DNA of 64,000 bases, from the NCBI GenBank assembly GCA_017562135.1, contig QEYB01001685.1, positions 682,001 through 746,000 on the forward strand, read 5' to 3'. The position numbers were made by a program, and so were the translations under genes. Numbering within the stretch: position 1 is the stretch's first letter; the number at the start of each line of letters is the position of its first letter. Under the pieces are notes generated by a model. That model worked only from the letters and a program-made list of their open reading frames with translations, was not told where the DNA came from and searched no databases. Source of the DNA: Dipylidium caninum. Lineage: Eukaryota > Platyhelminthes > Cestoda > Cyclophyllidea > Dipylidiidae. Below, piece by piece: positions 26,833 through 39,900 of this stretch.

Positions 26833-29800
26833 CTAGGATATAACACAGCCGCTGGCATTGTTTGGATCTTTATCACCTTGATAGATTGCCGTCTCGGGGA
26901 TCACACGCACTTTCATTGCCTCCTTCTGTTTTGCCCTGTACTAAAATAAGATAAATAAATGAAAGCGCACAGTTGAAAAAGTGGGTTAATGAGTGAATGT
27001 CAGGCCGTATGACCAGATAATTGAGTTTGGTAATGATGGGTGAATGTGGGGAAGACAGAGAATAAATAGACAGAGGAATAGTTAACCAAACTAATTAACA
27101 AGCAATGTTAAGGTTTCCATGGTTACATACATCTTTTTGAATCACCCACGCGGTCACCTTCGAAGGATCAAATCCACTAACCGCCTCTTCCCAGGACTCG
27201 TCAACATTTAAGTTTAACCCCGCAGGCATTTCAGATTTAGCAACGCCGAAATTCGCCCTCAAATGCAACTGTGGCATCGTAGATGGGACTTTCTGATGGT
27301 ATCTAAAACAAAAAAAAACAATATAGGTTGAAATCTGTCCACAAAAGACCTAAAGGAGTCTCAATGGTTCTTTCAACATTTGGCAATCAAAGTCGATTCC
27401 AAGCTCTTTTCACCGGTTAATAGCAAAACTTGATGCAGTTTAAAAACTTTTAGCCCTTCCCAATAGCCAGTTAATTGTCTAAGGATGTAAAAGAATGCTT
27501 TATGTATAAAAATCTGATGAGTAAGAGCAACCGTCTTACTTTGAACTCTCCTTACCGACTAGTAAAACGAATTGTCATACGAAAAAGAGCTTAGAATATT
27601 ACACCAATCGGTCCTCGTGAATTCTTTGATCCAACACTCCCAGGCGCTTATAGCAAAGGATTTTATGCTTTTCGTTTCGCTCTTAACTGTTGCGATAAAT
27701 TGTCGCCTTACTGCAACAAAGCTACTAAAGACTGCGTACTCGTGATGACCATACGTTAAGTAGTAGTCATAAAATCTTGTTCATTCTCCGGCAATTTGAG
27801 CGTCGAGAGTTAAATAGCTAGCTAATATTCTTCTATTCCGACCCCAAGAAACAATTTTCAGACAAAAAAGACAAGCGACGATCCCTACTGAAAACTCATC
27901 AGTAGACGCACATCATAGCGTTCTCCGTTTGTGCTTTGGTGAGGGTGCGTTCTACGAAGGGCCGGAGGCGACGGATGAAGCAGAACTCGGCACCCGAGCC
28001 AGAACGATAGACCTTAGCGGCGTTTTGTGCTTGTGTACAATCTAAGAGGTAGGAGAGATAAAAGAGTTCGAGGAAAAAGACACCCACATTTAAGAGCCTC
28101 CTGAGCGGAAACAATGGCTGTTCCACATCGATCAGCCTTCAGCTCGCTTTCAGAGTGGAAGCAGTGGGCCTACAGTACAGAAAAAATTAATGTTGATGAA
28201 TTAGTGACTGCGTTGCATAACCTAAAAGGTTTATCAAACTCCGTGCGCTGACAGGAGAGAGCCAGTCAAAAGGACGCGATAACTAAGAGCAATCCCTTGT
28301 AAGTGAAGGCTACGCGATACTTCACACATCTCAAGTGGAGCCAATAGTGATTACGTTAAGGTGCGGCTGGTGAAATACTAGGAACCTCGGTACGTTACTC
28401 CCAAAATCTGGAATGCATAACACCTTTATTTCTTGTAATTTTCGGCCACATCGCTAAGCTTTGCCAAAATCGTAGCCTTCTATCAAAGACAAGGGTGATT
28501 CACAATTTTTAAACAATTCCTACATTTTAGCTATTAATCGACAGCTTGAAAGCGTAAAAGGATCCATAATCAAATTACTAAGCTACTAAGAGATATGAAC
28601 CCTTTCCTATTTTGACCAAAACCACAATTCACACTATACTAAGATTATAATTTTTGTATCATGAGAGCACCAGTGGAAACACAGCCAAACTGCCAAGAAA
28701 AGCAGAGGCTCATGTTAATTGAGTGAAGTGCAAATATATATTGGTGCCGATTAAAAAAATGAGACTGAAAATCATATAAACAGAAGGAAAACGCATACTG
28801 CTTGTGACATTTCCTCACCTCCAAATTAGAGAATGACACTATTCATGTGTTAGTGGACTAAGACAACGTAATATAACAATCCTAAGTTAGTACATCGTTC
28901 TAATTATGTCTAAACGTTATATTTCTGGAAAAATTCGGTATAAAAAGTGAAGATTTTAAAGAATTAACGTCTCATCAATATCAAATGATAAATGTGTAGA
29001 CACATTAAAAAGCTCAATTGGAAGCTTTTCGGTGACAAAATCAAAATCAGTTACAAGGTTTAAAAGCAATAGGGAGAAAAGTAGACACGGCTCACAAAAG
29101 GAATGGAAATAAACGGGATTGATGAAATGAAAAAGGCAGAAGTAACGGGATCAACAAATGTAGAACCCAAAATGGGACGAGTGAAAGAATCATGCAATCC
29201 ATGACATAAACACAGAATGGAAAGTGACGTTCTAAATTATCTAGGCATCCAGAAATTGACCATAACAAGAGAGAATCTTGCTTTCAGTACAAGTAACCTG
29301 ATATTTGCGAAATTCACAAGGAATAACCTTTGATTACAAAAAAGGATAAAACTCAAAGCTAAAGACCAGCATTAACATAAACTAGCTCAGTGTTAACAGG
29401 CCTTAAAGAAACCCCACACCTGCCGGTTCAAGGAATACGGAGACTCTCGGCTCAGTCCAGTTAGTAAACAGTCATTGAAGAGGCTCGAATATGTACGGCT
29501 TTTCAAGACTATGTTCCGCTAAATACGGTCTAACTGTTTTATAACCCAGAAATCGCCCAAAATATGACACAAATGTAATTTACTGACATTCAATAAAATT
29601 TGTGCGCATCTGATGAGCTGACGAGTGGAATACTAGTCTCGTAAAATTGTAAGAATGGAAATGAGGGTGGAGTAACAAGATGGCACACAGATATGTAAAA
29701 ATAAGTCAGACACTCGGTTGCCATGTGATTACTGTGACTACTTTCAGTTTGGTTATCACCACGTTACGTGGGCGGTGATATTGATTGTTTGACAGGGCAC

Positions 29801-31274
29801 AACTAAAAAGTGATTTCTACTTTTCCTAGGTTAACTAATATTTTCAATATAATCAGGGAAATAGATGATACTACGGCAAGATAAGAACATACAAAAAGAA
29901 GACAGAAGATAATTTTCATTTAAACTTACATAAGCCCGAAAACACACGGTTTTGAAGATGCAATAAGCCCTCCACTTTTCAACTAGAGCTTCTGGCAAGC
30001 TTTGGAGTCCAAATTCTACAAGAAAAATTACGAATAAGTCCCGCTCATTCAAAACATTTGCAAGCGTTATAGCTCGCACATCGATCACCCAATGCACGTC
30101 TCAACGCCATGTGAATTAAGGAAGCAAACGCTATTTCTTTTTCGAAAAAAGCTACTTTATAGCACAAAATATTTTACGACGCTAACATATGGGATAATAA
30201 TTGTGTTTTACCGAAGCTATCCTTAATTTTACAAGAGTAAAGGTAAAAGTTACCCGAGACTTACTGCATTTTTCGTACAAAATCGCAGTTTCAGAGGCTA
30301 ATGAAGCAATAAGTGCAGGATCGTGTTTTAACTCCATAGCACGTGCAATAGTGACTAGAAAAAGATTGAGGAGATGAGAAGTAATACCTTCTTGCGCCTC
30401 CGCTAGACTCTGCAAGATATATGCGTCAAGAACACAGGGATCTAAATCCGATCCCTTTTGTGGTTTTTCCCTCATTCGTCCCAAAAGTTCTTTCTTAATG
30501 TACTCAAACAATCCAGCTGCGTTTCGTAAGCACTTATACACATCCAATGCCTGTTCCATTTCAATACTATAAAAGATGTAGGATTTCGTCCAATGAACAA
30601 ATCACTTTACTTGTCGCACGACGCAATCTTAGCAGCGTGTTTCGAAAACCAAAGAGCCAAGTTGAAAATAATGCCGATAAGTTCAAAGTTGGCATCACGT
30701 TGAGTCCTAGCAAACACTTTATTACTGTACAAGGGAACTTACATAGGAGATTTGTGCCTCACATCAAGCGAATCAGTCCAGGTGAACGAAATAAGGCGTC
30801 GTAACGAACGCAATTTATTCTGATCTGATAATGACGGTTCGGGCTTCTTTGATTTGTCTTTTACCTTCTTCAATTTGTTCTCTTTCGCGTCTTTCTTAGT
30901 TTTTTCAGTGACGTCGCTGGCTCCTGGTTCTGGATTTTCGGAATCGCTCTCTTCCTTATCGGTATCGCTGTCATCACCTTCACCGTCAGAGGAAAGACCG
31001 TCGTTTGAGTCAGGTGAAGTAGCAAAACCAAGTAAAAGAGATATGTATTGATTGGTTGCATCCAACATTGCTTCTGCGCTGTTATTATAGTCCTCAAACA
31101 TCTTTAATAACGTTTGACGTCGCTCGCTCATATGACTAGATGGGAACCAGTCACACTATCAATGGGAGCATACGCCAGAAACATCCGAGCCGGAATATTA
31201 GCAGCAATTGGCCCTAAATCAAAATTAGGGCGCCCCGAAGCCTTGTATGGATTCCTATGAAACCACTGTGCCAT
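26833..31274 (-). CDS. BROX: BROX, BRO1 domain-containing protein with CaaX tail, 10 exons
   Basis: BROX is an animal BRO1-domain protein that binds ESCRT-III (CHMP4/CHMP5) and is farnesylated. Spliced by hand: 31174-31274, 30743-31135, 30611-30706, 30388-30566, 30265-30354, 29930-30015, 28088-28169, 27912-28041, 27131-27302, 26833-26940. This gives 478 residues in frame; human BROX has 411. The start MAQWFHRNPYKA matches the family start MTHWFHRNPLKA. Typical BRO1 stretches follow: AEAQEVTIARAMELKHDPAL, an EKWRAYCIFKTVCFRAY helix, ADRCGTAIVSAQEALK, TENAMIYHQKVPS and MPQLHLRANFGVA. The last exon ends in Cys-Val-Ile-Ser, a farnesylation-type CaaX box (human CYIS). Introns 1-4 and 7 are 38, 36, 44, 33 and 46 nt. 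About 60 extra, highly charged residues (about 72-140) sit after YISLLLGF. The donor chosen for exon 9 (GTATGT) is the least certain join, because a GTGACC a few codons earlier is in the same phase. Confidence 0.93.
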
Positions 31275-34200
31275 CCTTGACAAACAGTCTTTGGCAAAGG
31301 CGGGGTACGCAACACAACTGCGCCAGCTAGGTTCAAAAGTGCGGTTACACGGGGAACAGTTTAAACAAGATTTGGCTGAATTCGCCAAACTTAACTAAGT
31401 GATCTATGTTAAATAAGGCTTTTAAAACTTAGATCCAAATCATTTTTACGAGCTAAGTGTTTGAAGGTTAGCTTTTAGCGCAAAGTATTGCTTTCCTTTT
31501 GAAGGACATTAGATGTTAATTTTTCTATCTATTTCTCATCTTTATTGTGATATTCGTCTCACTCCAATGTCTGCAGTATGTATGCCAGTTTTTAAAGAGC
31601 CACCAAATGCCCTTTTCGATCTTTATTACTGATGGAACACCTAAACGTAAGCAATAAATGTTAACTCCCCGGTGTATATTTATGATTTTCATACCCGTGC
31701 AATATCTGATTTGTATATTCGTGACGCTGTTATTAAACAGAAGCTGCAAATGCCAATGCCGCCTTCATTACTGCTCATTCATTAATGCCAAAGTATTCTG
31801 TTGGGAAGCCAATGCGTCCTAAAGTCGCCTTGAGTGGAAAAGAACAGAAGTAAATACCATTTTGGATAGAAGCTTGCCTGGGTACTTTCGGGTCGTTTAA
31901 TCCTTTTTATGTGTCCCATAATTATTTAAGTAGTTAGTTAACATTTCGTTTCAGTATTTCTCTAAATTTTGATATTCGGAGCACAACGAAAAAGTAGTAC
32001 TGCAATAGCAGTTGAGAGTATAGCCGCAGGGAAGTTATCGTGGGATCTCGTCGAAATATCAAATGCGGCATTTTTGAACATCTAAGATAATAAGCATTCT
32101 GCTTCTACTTTGTATTACCCAATTCCACAATGTGCTAGACTAAACCATTAAGGTATATGCAGAGGCAATGTCCTGACTAGCCGTCCCAGGTACACGACAT
32201 TGCAATCCATCATCAGAATTCTCCCTTAACATTTAGTGTAATATTTAAGGATCACCAGACATCTCGTTGCTGCAAAGACATATGCGGCGCGAAACAAATT
32301 TCATGTATTCATACACTCGACAATAAAGTTACTTTATGTCAAGATAACCCAAATACCCGGCTTTTTCGAGTTCGTTAAGCTTTGTTGAGGTTACGAAGTT
32401 AACTCCGCAGAAACATTTCGCTAAATGCGGGTGTTTCCTTGCATTTTGAATTAATCCACGCTTCTTTCGTGTATTTAAATGAAAAAGAAATAAGTCGACT
32501 ACTATGGCAAGTAAGAGGTTGGTGACTGTGTTACATACTACCAAAACATGCAGACTTTAACGAAGGATACGTCCTTTCACCCCAATGGATGGAATGTTCA
32601 AGCAAGTAAGGTCGATATGCATGTTTTGTGCGTACTTCAGCTTTAACGAAAAATTTTCACCGTTTTGATGGCCTTCCTCCCCTCGGAGGATGCCGTCTTC
32701 AATGGATCCTTACAAATGTTGTTTATTGATACCAAGTGGACTCGATAATTTGGATCGTAAACATTGGCGGCTGAGGGGTAAGAGAGGCTTTCTCTTCCGC
32801 ACTGTCTGATTTTGATCACACGTGAGACAGTTCCATGGCTATTTGCGCAGTTATTGTGTGAGAGAATCGCGTCATTATTAATCCCACACAGTAAGTTGAC
32901 TCGCAAGCGTAACAGTGAGGTGTATCAAATGGGGAAATTGCTGTAAGTCTTCCCCCAAACGGCGTAAGAGTAAAGTATAAAAGGTAGATATCTCCTTGCA
33001 TTCGAGCTCTGTGCCAACGTGGCGGCTTCGAGTGTTAGATGTCTGGATTCCAAGCCCACTTCAGTAGAAGGAATGGTCACGTAATTTAAACATGCATTTG
33101 GCTGGGGTATGTGACTTATGGGATGAAAAAGTCGTGCCAAATCATTCCCCGGGCTGATCAGTAGCGGTCACGCCATAAGACCGAGGAAAGATGTCATAAG
33201 GCGCTAAATTTTACTATTCCAGTTCAAGTGTGAGACAATGCTTGATTATTTTGTGTCTCCAGGACGCCGCTACTAGTTCAAGGCACTGTTTGAGGCTACT
33301 TCGACCGTTAACTTCGTTGTATCACTGAAATCTAGACGGCAGTTGGATTTCAGTTCGAAAAAAAATGTTTTTTGTGCGATTGGCTTATGATCTATCGGTG
33401 GGCAGGAAGACATGGTAATTCATACAAAATTCTCGTTCCACATGTCTACGAACTCGGATTTTTTGCCCACGACGGTCTGCTGACGTTGCTAGCTTCCCAT
33501 TGGTCCCCGCATGAACCACCGAGCAGGGAGGAAACACTTCAAACAGCAGAATTATTTGCGTAAGCTACACACGAAAACTAGTTCAGCGTGGCGGTTAATC
33601 TCACCACATCCACACCCATTCGCCATATCCCACTTTTGTCGGGAGTGCAAGTTTCGGGAGAAGTAGGAAGTTTTGCGCCCGAGGCAAGGCATCACCTCCA
33701 TCTGCTTCCCCCAATTTGGCACGCCGGAGGAAATCCACATCCACATTGAGGGGAGGACACATTTCAAACTCCAGTCCGAGCGGTAGAGTAATTGGAAGGC
33801 AAATCCGAGTCTGAATTCCCCGAGTTGACACTACTTTTACGTGCTCTCATGATAAATAGTGTGTAGATAAATAGTATATGTCCTCTACGGAAGTGCGGTT
33901 AGACGTTACCAAGACAATTTGATTCACTAAGGTTACACTTCGCTTTATTTCGACGTTTACGTTGGAGTAATTTAAGGAAATATGCACTTTCTGAATCCAC
34001 GCCCTTCTTCAAAAGGCACTCCACCTTGCCTACTTGGGACCTGAGCGATGACTCCACCTTCCCTCTCATTCTGTTCTATTGCCTTTTTGTCACACCCTAA
34101 GACACTAATTAATTGTTGCATGTTATAGTACCCGACTTTGTTTAAATTAGCCTAGTCCATTGATCGTCTGCCCCTTGAATTCACATTTTGTGCGAGCGGA

Positions 34201-36092
34201 GGATTGAGCCTGACAACTGTGAGAGGCACTTTCGTGAATCCATGCCACTATCTTCACATCTTCTTGTTTCCTTTCCAAATGATTGTAGGTAAATCGGGCA
34301 CCTTTGAAAAATATAGAAGGCAATTGACCCTAACTTTCCACTTATGTGATCAATGCATGCTGCTCGTGGTATTTAAGTAGTATAGGCCGGGTTGATCAAC
34401 CTCAGGCCCCCCGATAAGGTTATATGGACTACTAGAAACTCCAGTGAGGTGAAGGGCCACAAAGCGACCGCCCAACATATTTCTGACTTAATTGGCCCTG
34501 TCGGGTTACCCACTTCGACTATCCCCAAAATGTCCATGTATATGCGATCAATTTCGAGTCAGCACTCAGGTTAACCGAACAAGCTGTCTCAGCACATTCG
34601 GCAAGAGGCAACTCTGGAATTCCAAAGTGAATGGTCTGGCATTGAAGTTGAATGTAGAACAGGTTATCTGTTTTATCTGCTCTACGTATAGAAAGTCCAC
34701 CCATCCCCCTCCTCCTCCCCCCCCTCATTTTCTATCCACTGCTCCAGCCGCTCGAAAGTATCCTCGTTCCTAAGCTGCGCCATTTGTCCGATCACACGGC
34801 AGTGAACGCATAAACGCATTCAATCGAACCTCTTTTGGACAGAATTTGATGACGCAAAGCTATTTTCCACATATACATTCTCTTAACCCATGGCATTTTT
34901 AGAAGGAGTTATTTTCATTGGAAACATGCTTTACTGCGGTCGACACCTCCTGTCAGCAGAGGTCACACTGACGCATTCTATCACGATGCCTTATGAGCCA
35001 AACTATGCTCCAACATAGCCGACCTTTGAAAAACGTGGACCATGTTCTCTGACCCCTGACTTAAACCGGTTAAAGTGGTGGAATTCCTCGGGTTTATACC
35101 GTTCAGCCGTCGCGGATTTTATATTCACAAAATTCGCAAAAAGGGAAGGAGAGGAGAGAGTCGAGTAAGTGGAGGAGTTGAAAGGGAACGGGCTGCGAAT
35201 ATGCCCTCGTAGTCTCGGTAGTGTAACTGTTACCCGTTGCGTTGCTTTAACTACATGAAGACTAAAACTGGCCTGTCTGTTCTCGTTCAACGAATCCCCG
35301 CCGTCTGTACGGCGCTCCGATGTTGAGTGTTTGAGGGGTAGGAAGGCGACTTGCCACTCACAAATTCAGCCTGAACTGCACCTATCGTTCAAGCGGCAGT
35401 TGCCGAAGTATTCTTGCGTCTTTCCTTCTAACAACTTGAACTCCATCCTCGCTCCTTTACAAGCTCGGAGTGGTACTTCAAGAGATCCTCCTCCAGTCGG
35501 TTAAGTAAAGTTGTTTGCCAGTAAAGGACGTCTGATCGACGATGTCGGGTTCACTTTCGTTGCTCCAGGCATTATATTCGTCGTGAACTCTTGCATGCCA
35601 CACACAGGTGACCGGCAAATTTGAGACACTTCTCTCGACCATAGCTCTGTCTCCTAGAGCAAGAAAAATTTTGAAGTCTCCGTCCGAGTAATCAGACCGA
35701 GCGACATTCAACTAATAATTGTTGATGCCCTGCGCTAACTAACGAATGAAAAATGCTTTCCCAGAAAAGAACTGAAAAACATTGAACAGACGACAGGAAA
35801 GTGACATCAACTGTGGAATTCTAGTAGTCACTTCACATTGTTTTCAATACCATTCCACCAAGAAAATTTAGAAATTTTCATGGCAAGTGGAAGATGCCAC
35901 CAAAACTGAAGGAGATGGAATGCTGTTTGACTATATTCTACTTTCCCTTTGGGTGTGTTGGTAGATGGCGACAGGTCGTCTTTCCACCCCCTCCTGTGCG
36001 GTGCGATTGAATCCTCTTCTATTTAGCACAGTCAGCGGAGGCTAAGGGAGAAGGCAGAGCACTGCAGTTGATGTAATTGAAAAGCTAATAGA
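31275..36092. other. upstream of BROX, no supported gene
   Basis: AT-richer DNA just upstream of BROX (31.3-33.3 kb) presumably includes its promoter, but I see no defined element. Short open frames such as 35478-35711 (minus, 77 codons) do not resemble known proteins. No repeats stand out until 36093. Confidence 0.45.
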
Positions 36093-36908
36093 ATGAAACT
36101 GACGAATTAATCAACTGCCTTTGATTGGTGAACCGATTTCGCACTCAGACATACATTCCATAGGCCCATAAATGCATTCTGGTCATTGTCGACGCCCTAG
36201 GACTCCCCTCGGTCCAACCACCGTCCAAAGAGCACCGAGTGTATCGCGTGGCAGCGTACACGAAGGTGGGCGCGGACACAGACAATGCCAGAATGAATGA
36301 ATGAATTTCGGAGTTAGAAAGCAATACTACCTAGTCTGGTGAGGGATCTCCACATGAAACTCGTATTTTTCTGCCGACTCGCCTGTAACCATCTCCTTAA
36401 TGGTTACATTCCCCTCTTGGTCGCATTTTGTCGACAGATGCAAGGGACGGTGGGAGATAGAGAGAAATAAACCTCCGGTCGGTGGAGGAATATGGAGGGG
36501 TGAGAGGCTACAACTTTAAACTCTCTTCACAAAATATGTCTTGCAACCTTAAATTACGTAAAAAACCTATTTGGCAGGACCTTCAATTGCGTCTTGTACA
36601 GCCCGCCTGTGGACCTGAGGAAGAAGATGGAAGAGGTGGCGTCTCCTACGTACCTCAAAAGGCATCTTACGACGGAGTTGTGGCAAAGATTTGGCCTTAG
36701 AGCCTTTCTTAGTTCAGGCCCACGAACACAATCTGTCATTGTCAACTCCATCCAACCATCACCTCTGCACGAGGAACACGGTCCACATGGTCTCGGACCG
36801 TTCGACATCTTCGTGCGAGTGTCAGATAGGCGTTGACGCTTCTGCCCGTCGAGATAGTTGCATTACCCCTGCCGTCGAAAGCCGAGCCTGCTAAAGGTCC
36901 ATTCCATC
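36093..36908 (+). repeat. dispersed repeat, copy A (inverted relative to copy B)
   Basis: This sequence reappears in reverse complement at 54654-55571. Shared landmarks in order are atgaaactgacgaattaatc at the left edge, a block around 36360-36480 containing cttttt-rich and cgacagatgcaagggacggt sequence, and gaaagccgagcctgc near the right edge. Copy A lacks about 70 nt present in copy B and a ~20-nt insertion near its left end. Equivalent open frames differ mostly at amino-acid-changing positions, so it does not look like a coding sequence under selection. No reverse transcriptase or transposase motif and no terminal inverted repeats are visible; the class is unknown. Confidence 0.85.
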
Positions 36909-39900
36909 AGTCGCATTAGGACCTGATTCTCTCACATATTCAAGCATGTCCTGCTTCAGGTGGACCCAAATGGAGACAGCATTGACACCTATCTGAAGTG
37001 ACTTCTGCCCAACCTACTTTTCAGTTGGAGGAGAATTATGAAGGCCACGGCGACGCTATGGTTTGTCTCAACCCCCTCACAGCCAACATTCTAGTTTCGC
37101 TGCTGTTCGCGTTGAAGGTTGGTCCTTCCTAAATTGCGTCGACCTCAGTACCTTTTGTACATCCCGACTGACGCCTTTTCCACTCGACATTTTAAAGGGC
37201 GACTCAATCATCTCAGTGTTGATAAAAGTCTTAACCTGATGGAGCTTAAAATAATGGGTGTAAATACTCGATTGAATGACGGTGACCGCATAACCATCCA
37301 AATATCCTCTTATGCACTCCATCTTACTGGAGGGTCTTTTCCACCACCTCGTTAAAAGTGGTCTTTCGAGGATCCTTTTAGCAGGCTCCGTTTATACAAA
37401 TAAAGAGATCACCATAAGAAGTAATTCGTGGACCCGGATGCTAAAAGAGGCAACGTCGTAGGAAGTCAGAAAAAAACTGATTTATACTTGTATGCCGTGG
37501 TGGGTAACACGCCCACTTGATGGGAAATGTTCTATCTGGAGTGGGTTTCGACGGAGGAGTCTCTGGGACAAAATACCGGATATTTGTCTGCCGCGTATAT
37601 AAAATAGACGAATTTGACCGAAGGACTAAAGTGTTAAGCGTAAGGAAGTTGCATCAAATTTACCTCTTGTCCTACGCGAAACTCACCACAAAATTAGGTA
37701 CAAACAACCGAGAAGACAATACCTAAAAGGCTGGAGTCAGATCAGTATTATCATCAATTTTGTACGCCTTAATGACAGGAATGCAAGGCATAACAAGTTC
37801 CACATACCGCAGTTTCTAGACTTAGCCTTCGTTGTCAATTAACGTCCTACGTAGTCACCTGTTTCAACACGCAACCACAAATCGGAGTTTGAGCTTTTTT
37901 AATCAAATGGAATTAACGAAAGAGAAAGGTGCACCTGAGCGATTTCAACTTCCTATTACTTGAATAAATTTCGAATGTCTCTTCGTTTGTCCGATGGATT
38001 ACTACTTTGGAGTTGGAGTAGTTGACCAACAGCTCAGTGGAAAGAAGCAGGAATGGATACTTTGTAGGGGGGAGAAAAAAGATTTGAGATTTTAGCCGCC
38101 GATTATCACGTCTACCGGCCTGTAGGGGGAAGAGCGGGCTCCACTTCCACGTGAATATCACAGAAATCTTTGGCGGACCTCACGTTTACTTACAAGGCAT
38201 AAGTAGTATTGGCCGAAACCATTAGTCAAAAGACCTAAAGGTACAATCCCCATACAAGCTAAAAAAATGGGCCTAGCCAACTTGGACGATGAATAATTTT
38301 ACGGAAAGATCTTCAACTCATTCCGTCGGTTGTGGTGGCGTCTGCGAGAGGCTGAACACAGTGCGAACGCTGACGGTCTGCGGAAAGCCTGAAGCGCACA
38401 TAATGCATGATCCCGGAACTAACTGTGCTTACAAGGCCACACCAGGACAGTTTATCTCGGTCTTCAATGGAAAAAGACAGTTTATCGCTGTACTAAGACG
38501 CGAAGAGCGAGAGTCGAGGAGGCCATCGCTCTTGACCGTCTCACGTTGTGTAATCCAAGCACCTTGTCAAGCATCTCCGGTCGGCTTGGTCGGCCCAAAT
38601 AGGACGGTGGCGCGGCCGGATTTACTCAGTCCCACCCACCCGCCGTTCTCACAACTCCGTCCGCCTTATTCTCTCGCCACCACTCCCAAATCCACGTCGG
38701 GACAAGTGAGGCTCAGGCGTTCTGTCAAAGGGAGCTTATCTAAAGCACACGTCTCGGAGGCTTTTTTTACCGTCTAACCTCGAGGTGGAAAAGAACGGGG
38801 CCAACCTCAGCCGGCATGTTACAATCCCCGCCATGTCGCACTGACGGGCGTGACCGGCGTGTCTCGGGGGCCTTCGAGGTCGTCTGAGCCGTATTTTCAC
38901 ATTCGACGAAGTTCCGTCACGCTATTTGTCACAAGGGACTAAAGGAGACGCCTTTAAGTGGTTCTACCAGGAGCGCCGGAGAGCCCGTCAAACACGAGGG
39001 CGCAGAGTAGAAGCGAAGACGGCATGGCACCACTTCCTTGTATACATCAGCCACTTTTGTGACTGGCACCACACAAATTGAACTGGCGTCTCTAATCCGG
39101 TTAAAGAAATAAACACGGAGACAGCGTCACAAATGACTTCGACCATGACCTCTAAAGGTCGCGAGTTCAACACGTGCAGCTTGAACACGAACTACAATCG
39201 AATGAGTCACGCATGTCGAAAGGGATGACGTCGACGCAAAACTCCTGTCTGATCGTGTTTACAGGCTCAAGTTTGGGAATTAACACGGCTTGACCTGTTG
39301 TAAATCTACCGTCTTCGACATTGTCTGTCTAAAAAAAGTGGGCGGCGTGGACGGGGTGACGCGCCATGAAATAATCCTTCGTAGGTCCTCCCAGACACCC
39401 GCAATTATATTTCAACTCGTCTCACACGGTAGACTGACGCAAACACACTCTGCACAGACCGAGTCTTTCTCTCTCTCTCGCACTGATTAGCGCACACGAG
39501 TGCCAGAAATTCCGCTCCAATAGTTGACTTCGGTGCCATAAACGAGTGCTCCAAGTACAGATCGCCTCCAGGCTAGGGGCTCCCTGCGATAATATCTGCC
39601 ACAGTTTTCTTACCCCACGTAGAGGAGTGCCAAGCCCACGGAGGACATATGTTCCCCTGCCCTAAAACATAAACCCACAGTTGGGGATATCTCGTTTTTA
39701 ATCGAACGTCCTTTTGTGCAATCTTTTATAGGAAACCATGAAAACGGATCAAGGGTGAACTCCGAGTACAGTAAGACAGGGAGAGAGGCGAAAACCTGGG
39801 GTGGAATAAGCGTCAGGAACAGAGCGGCGGTGACCAGGTTAGTAAAAAACCGAGGTTCCATCAACGAACGAGGCACTGAAACAATGTGACGGAGATTTTG

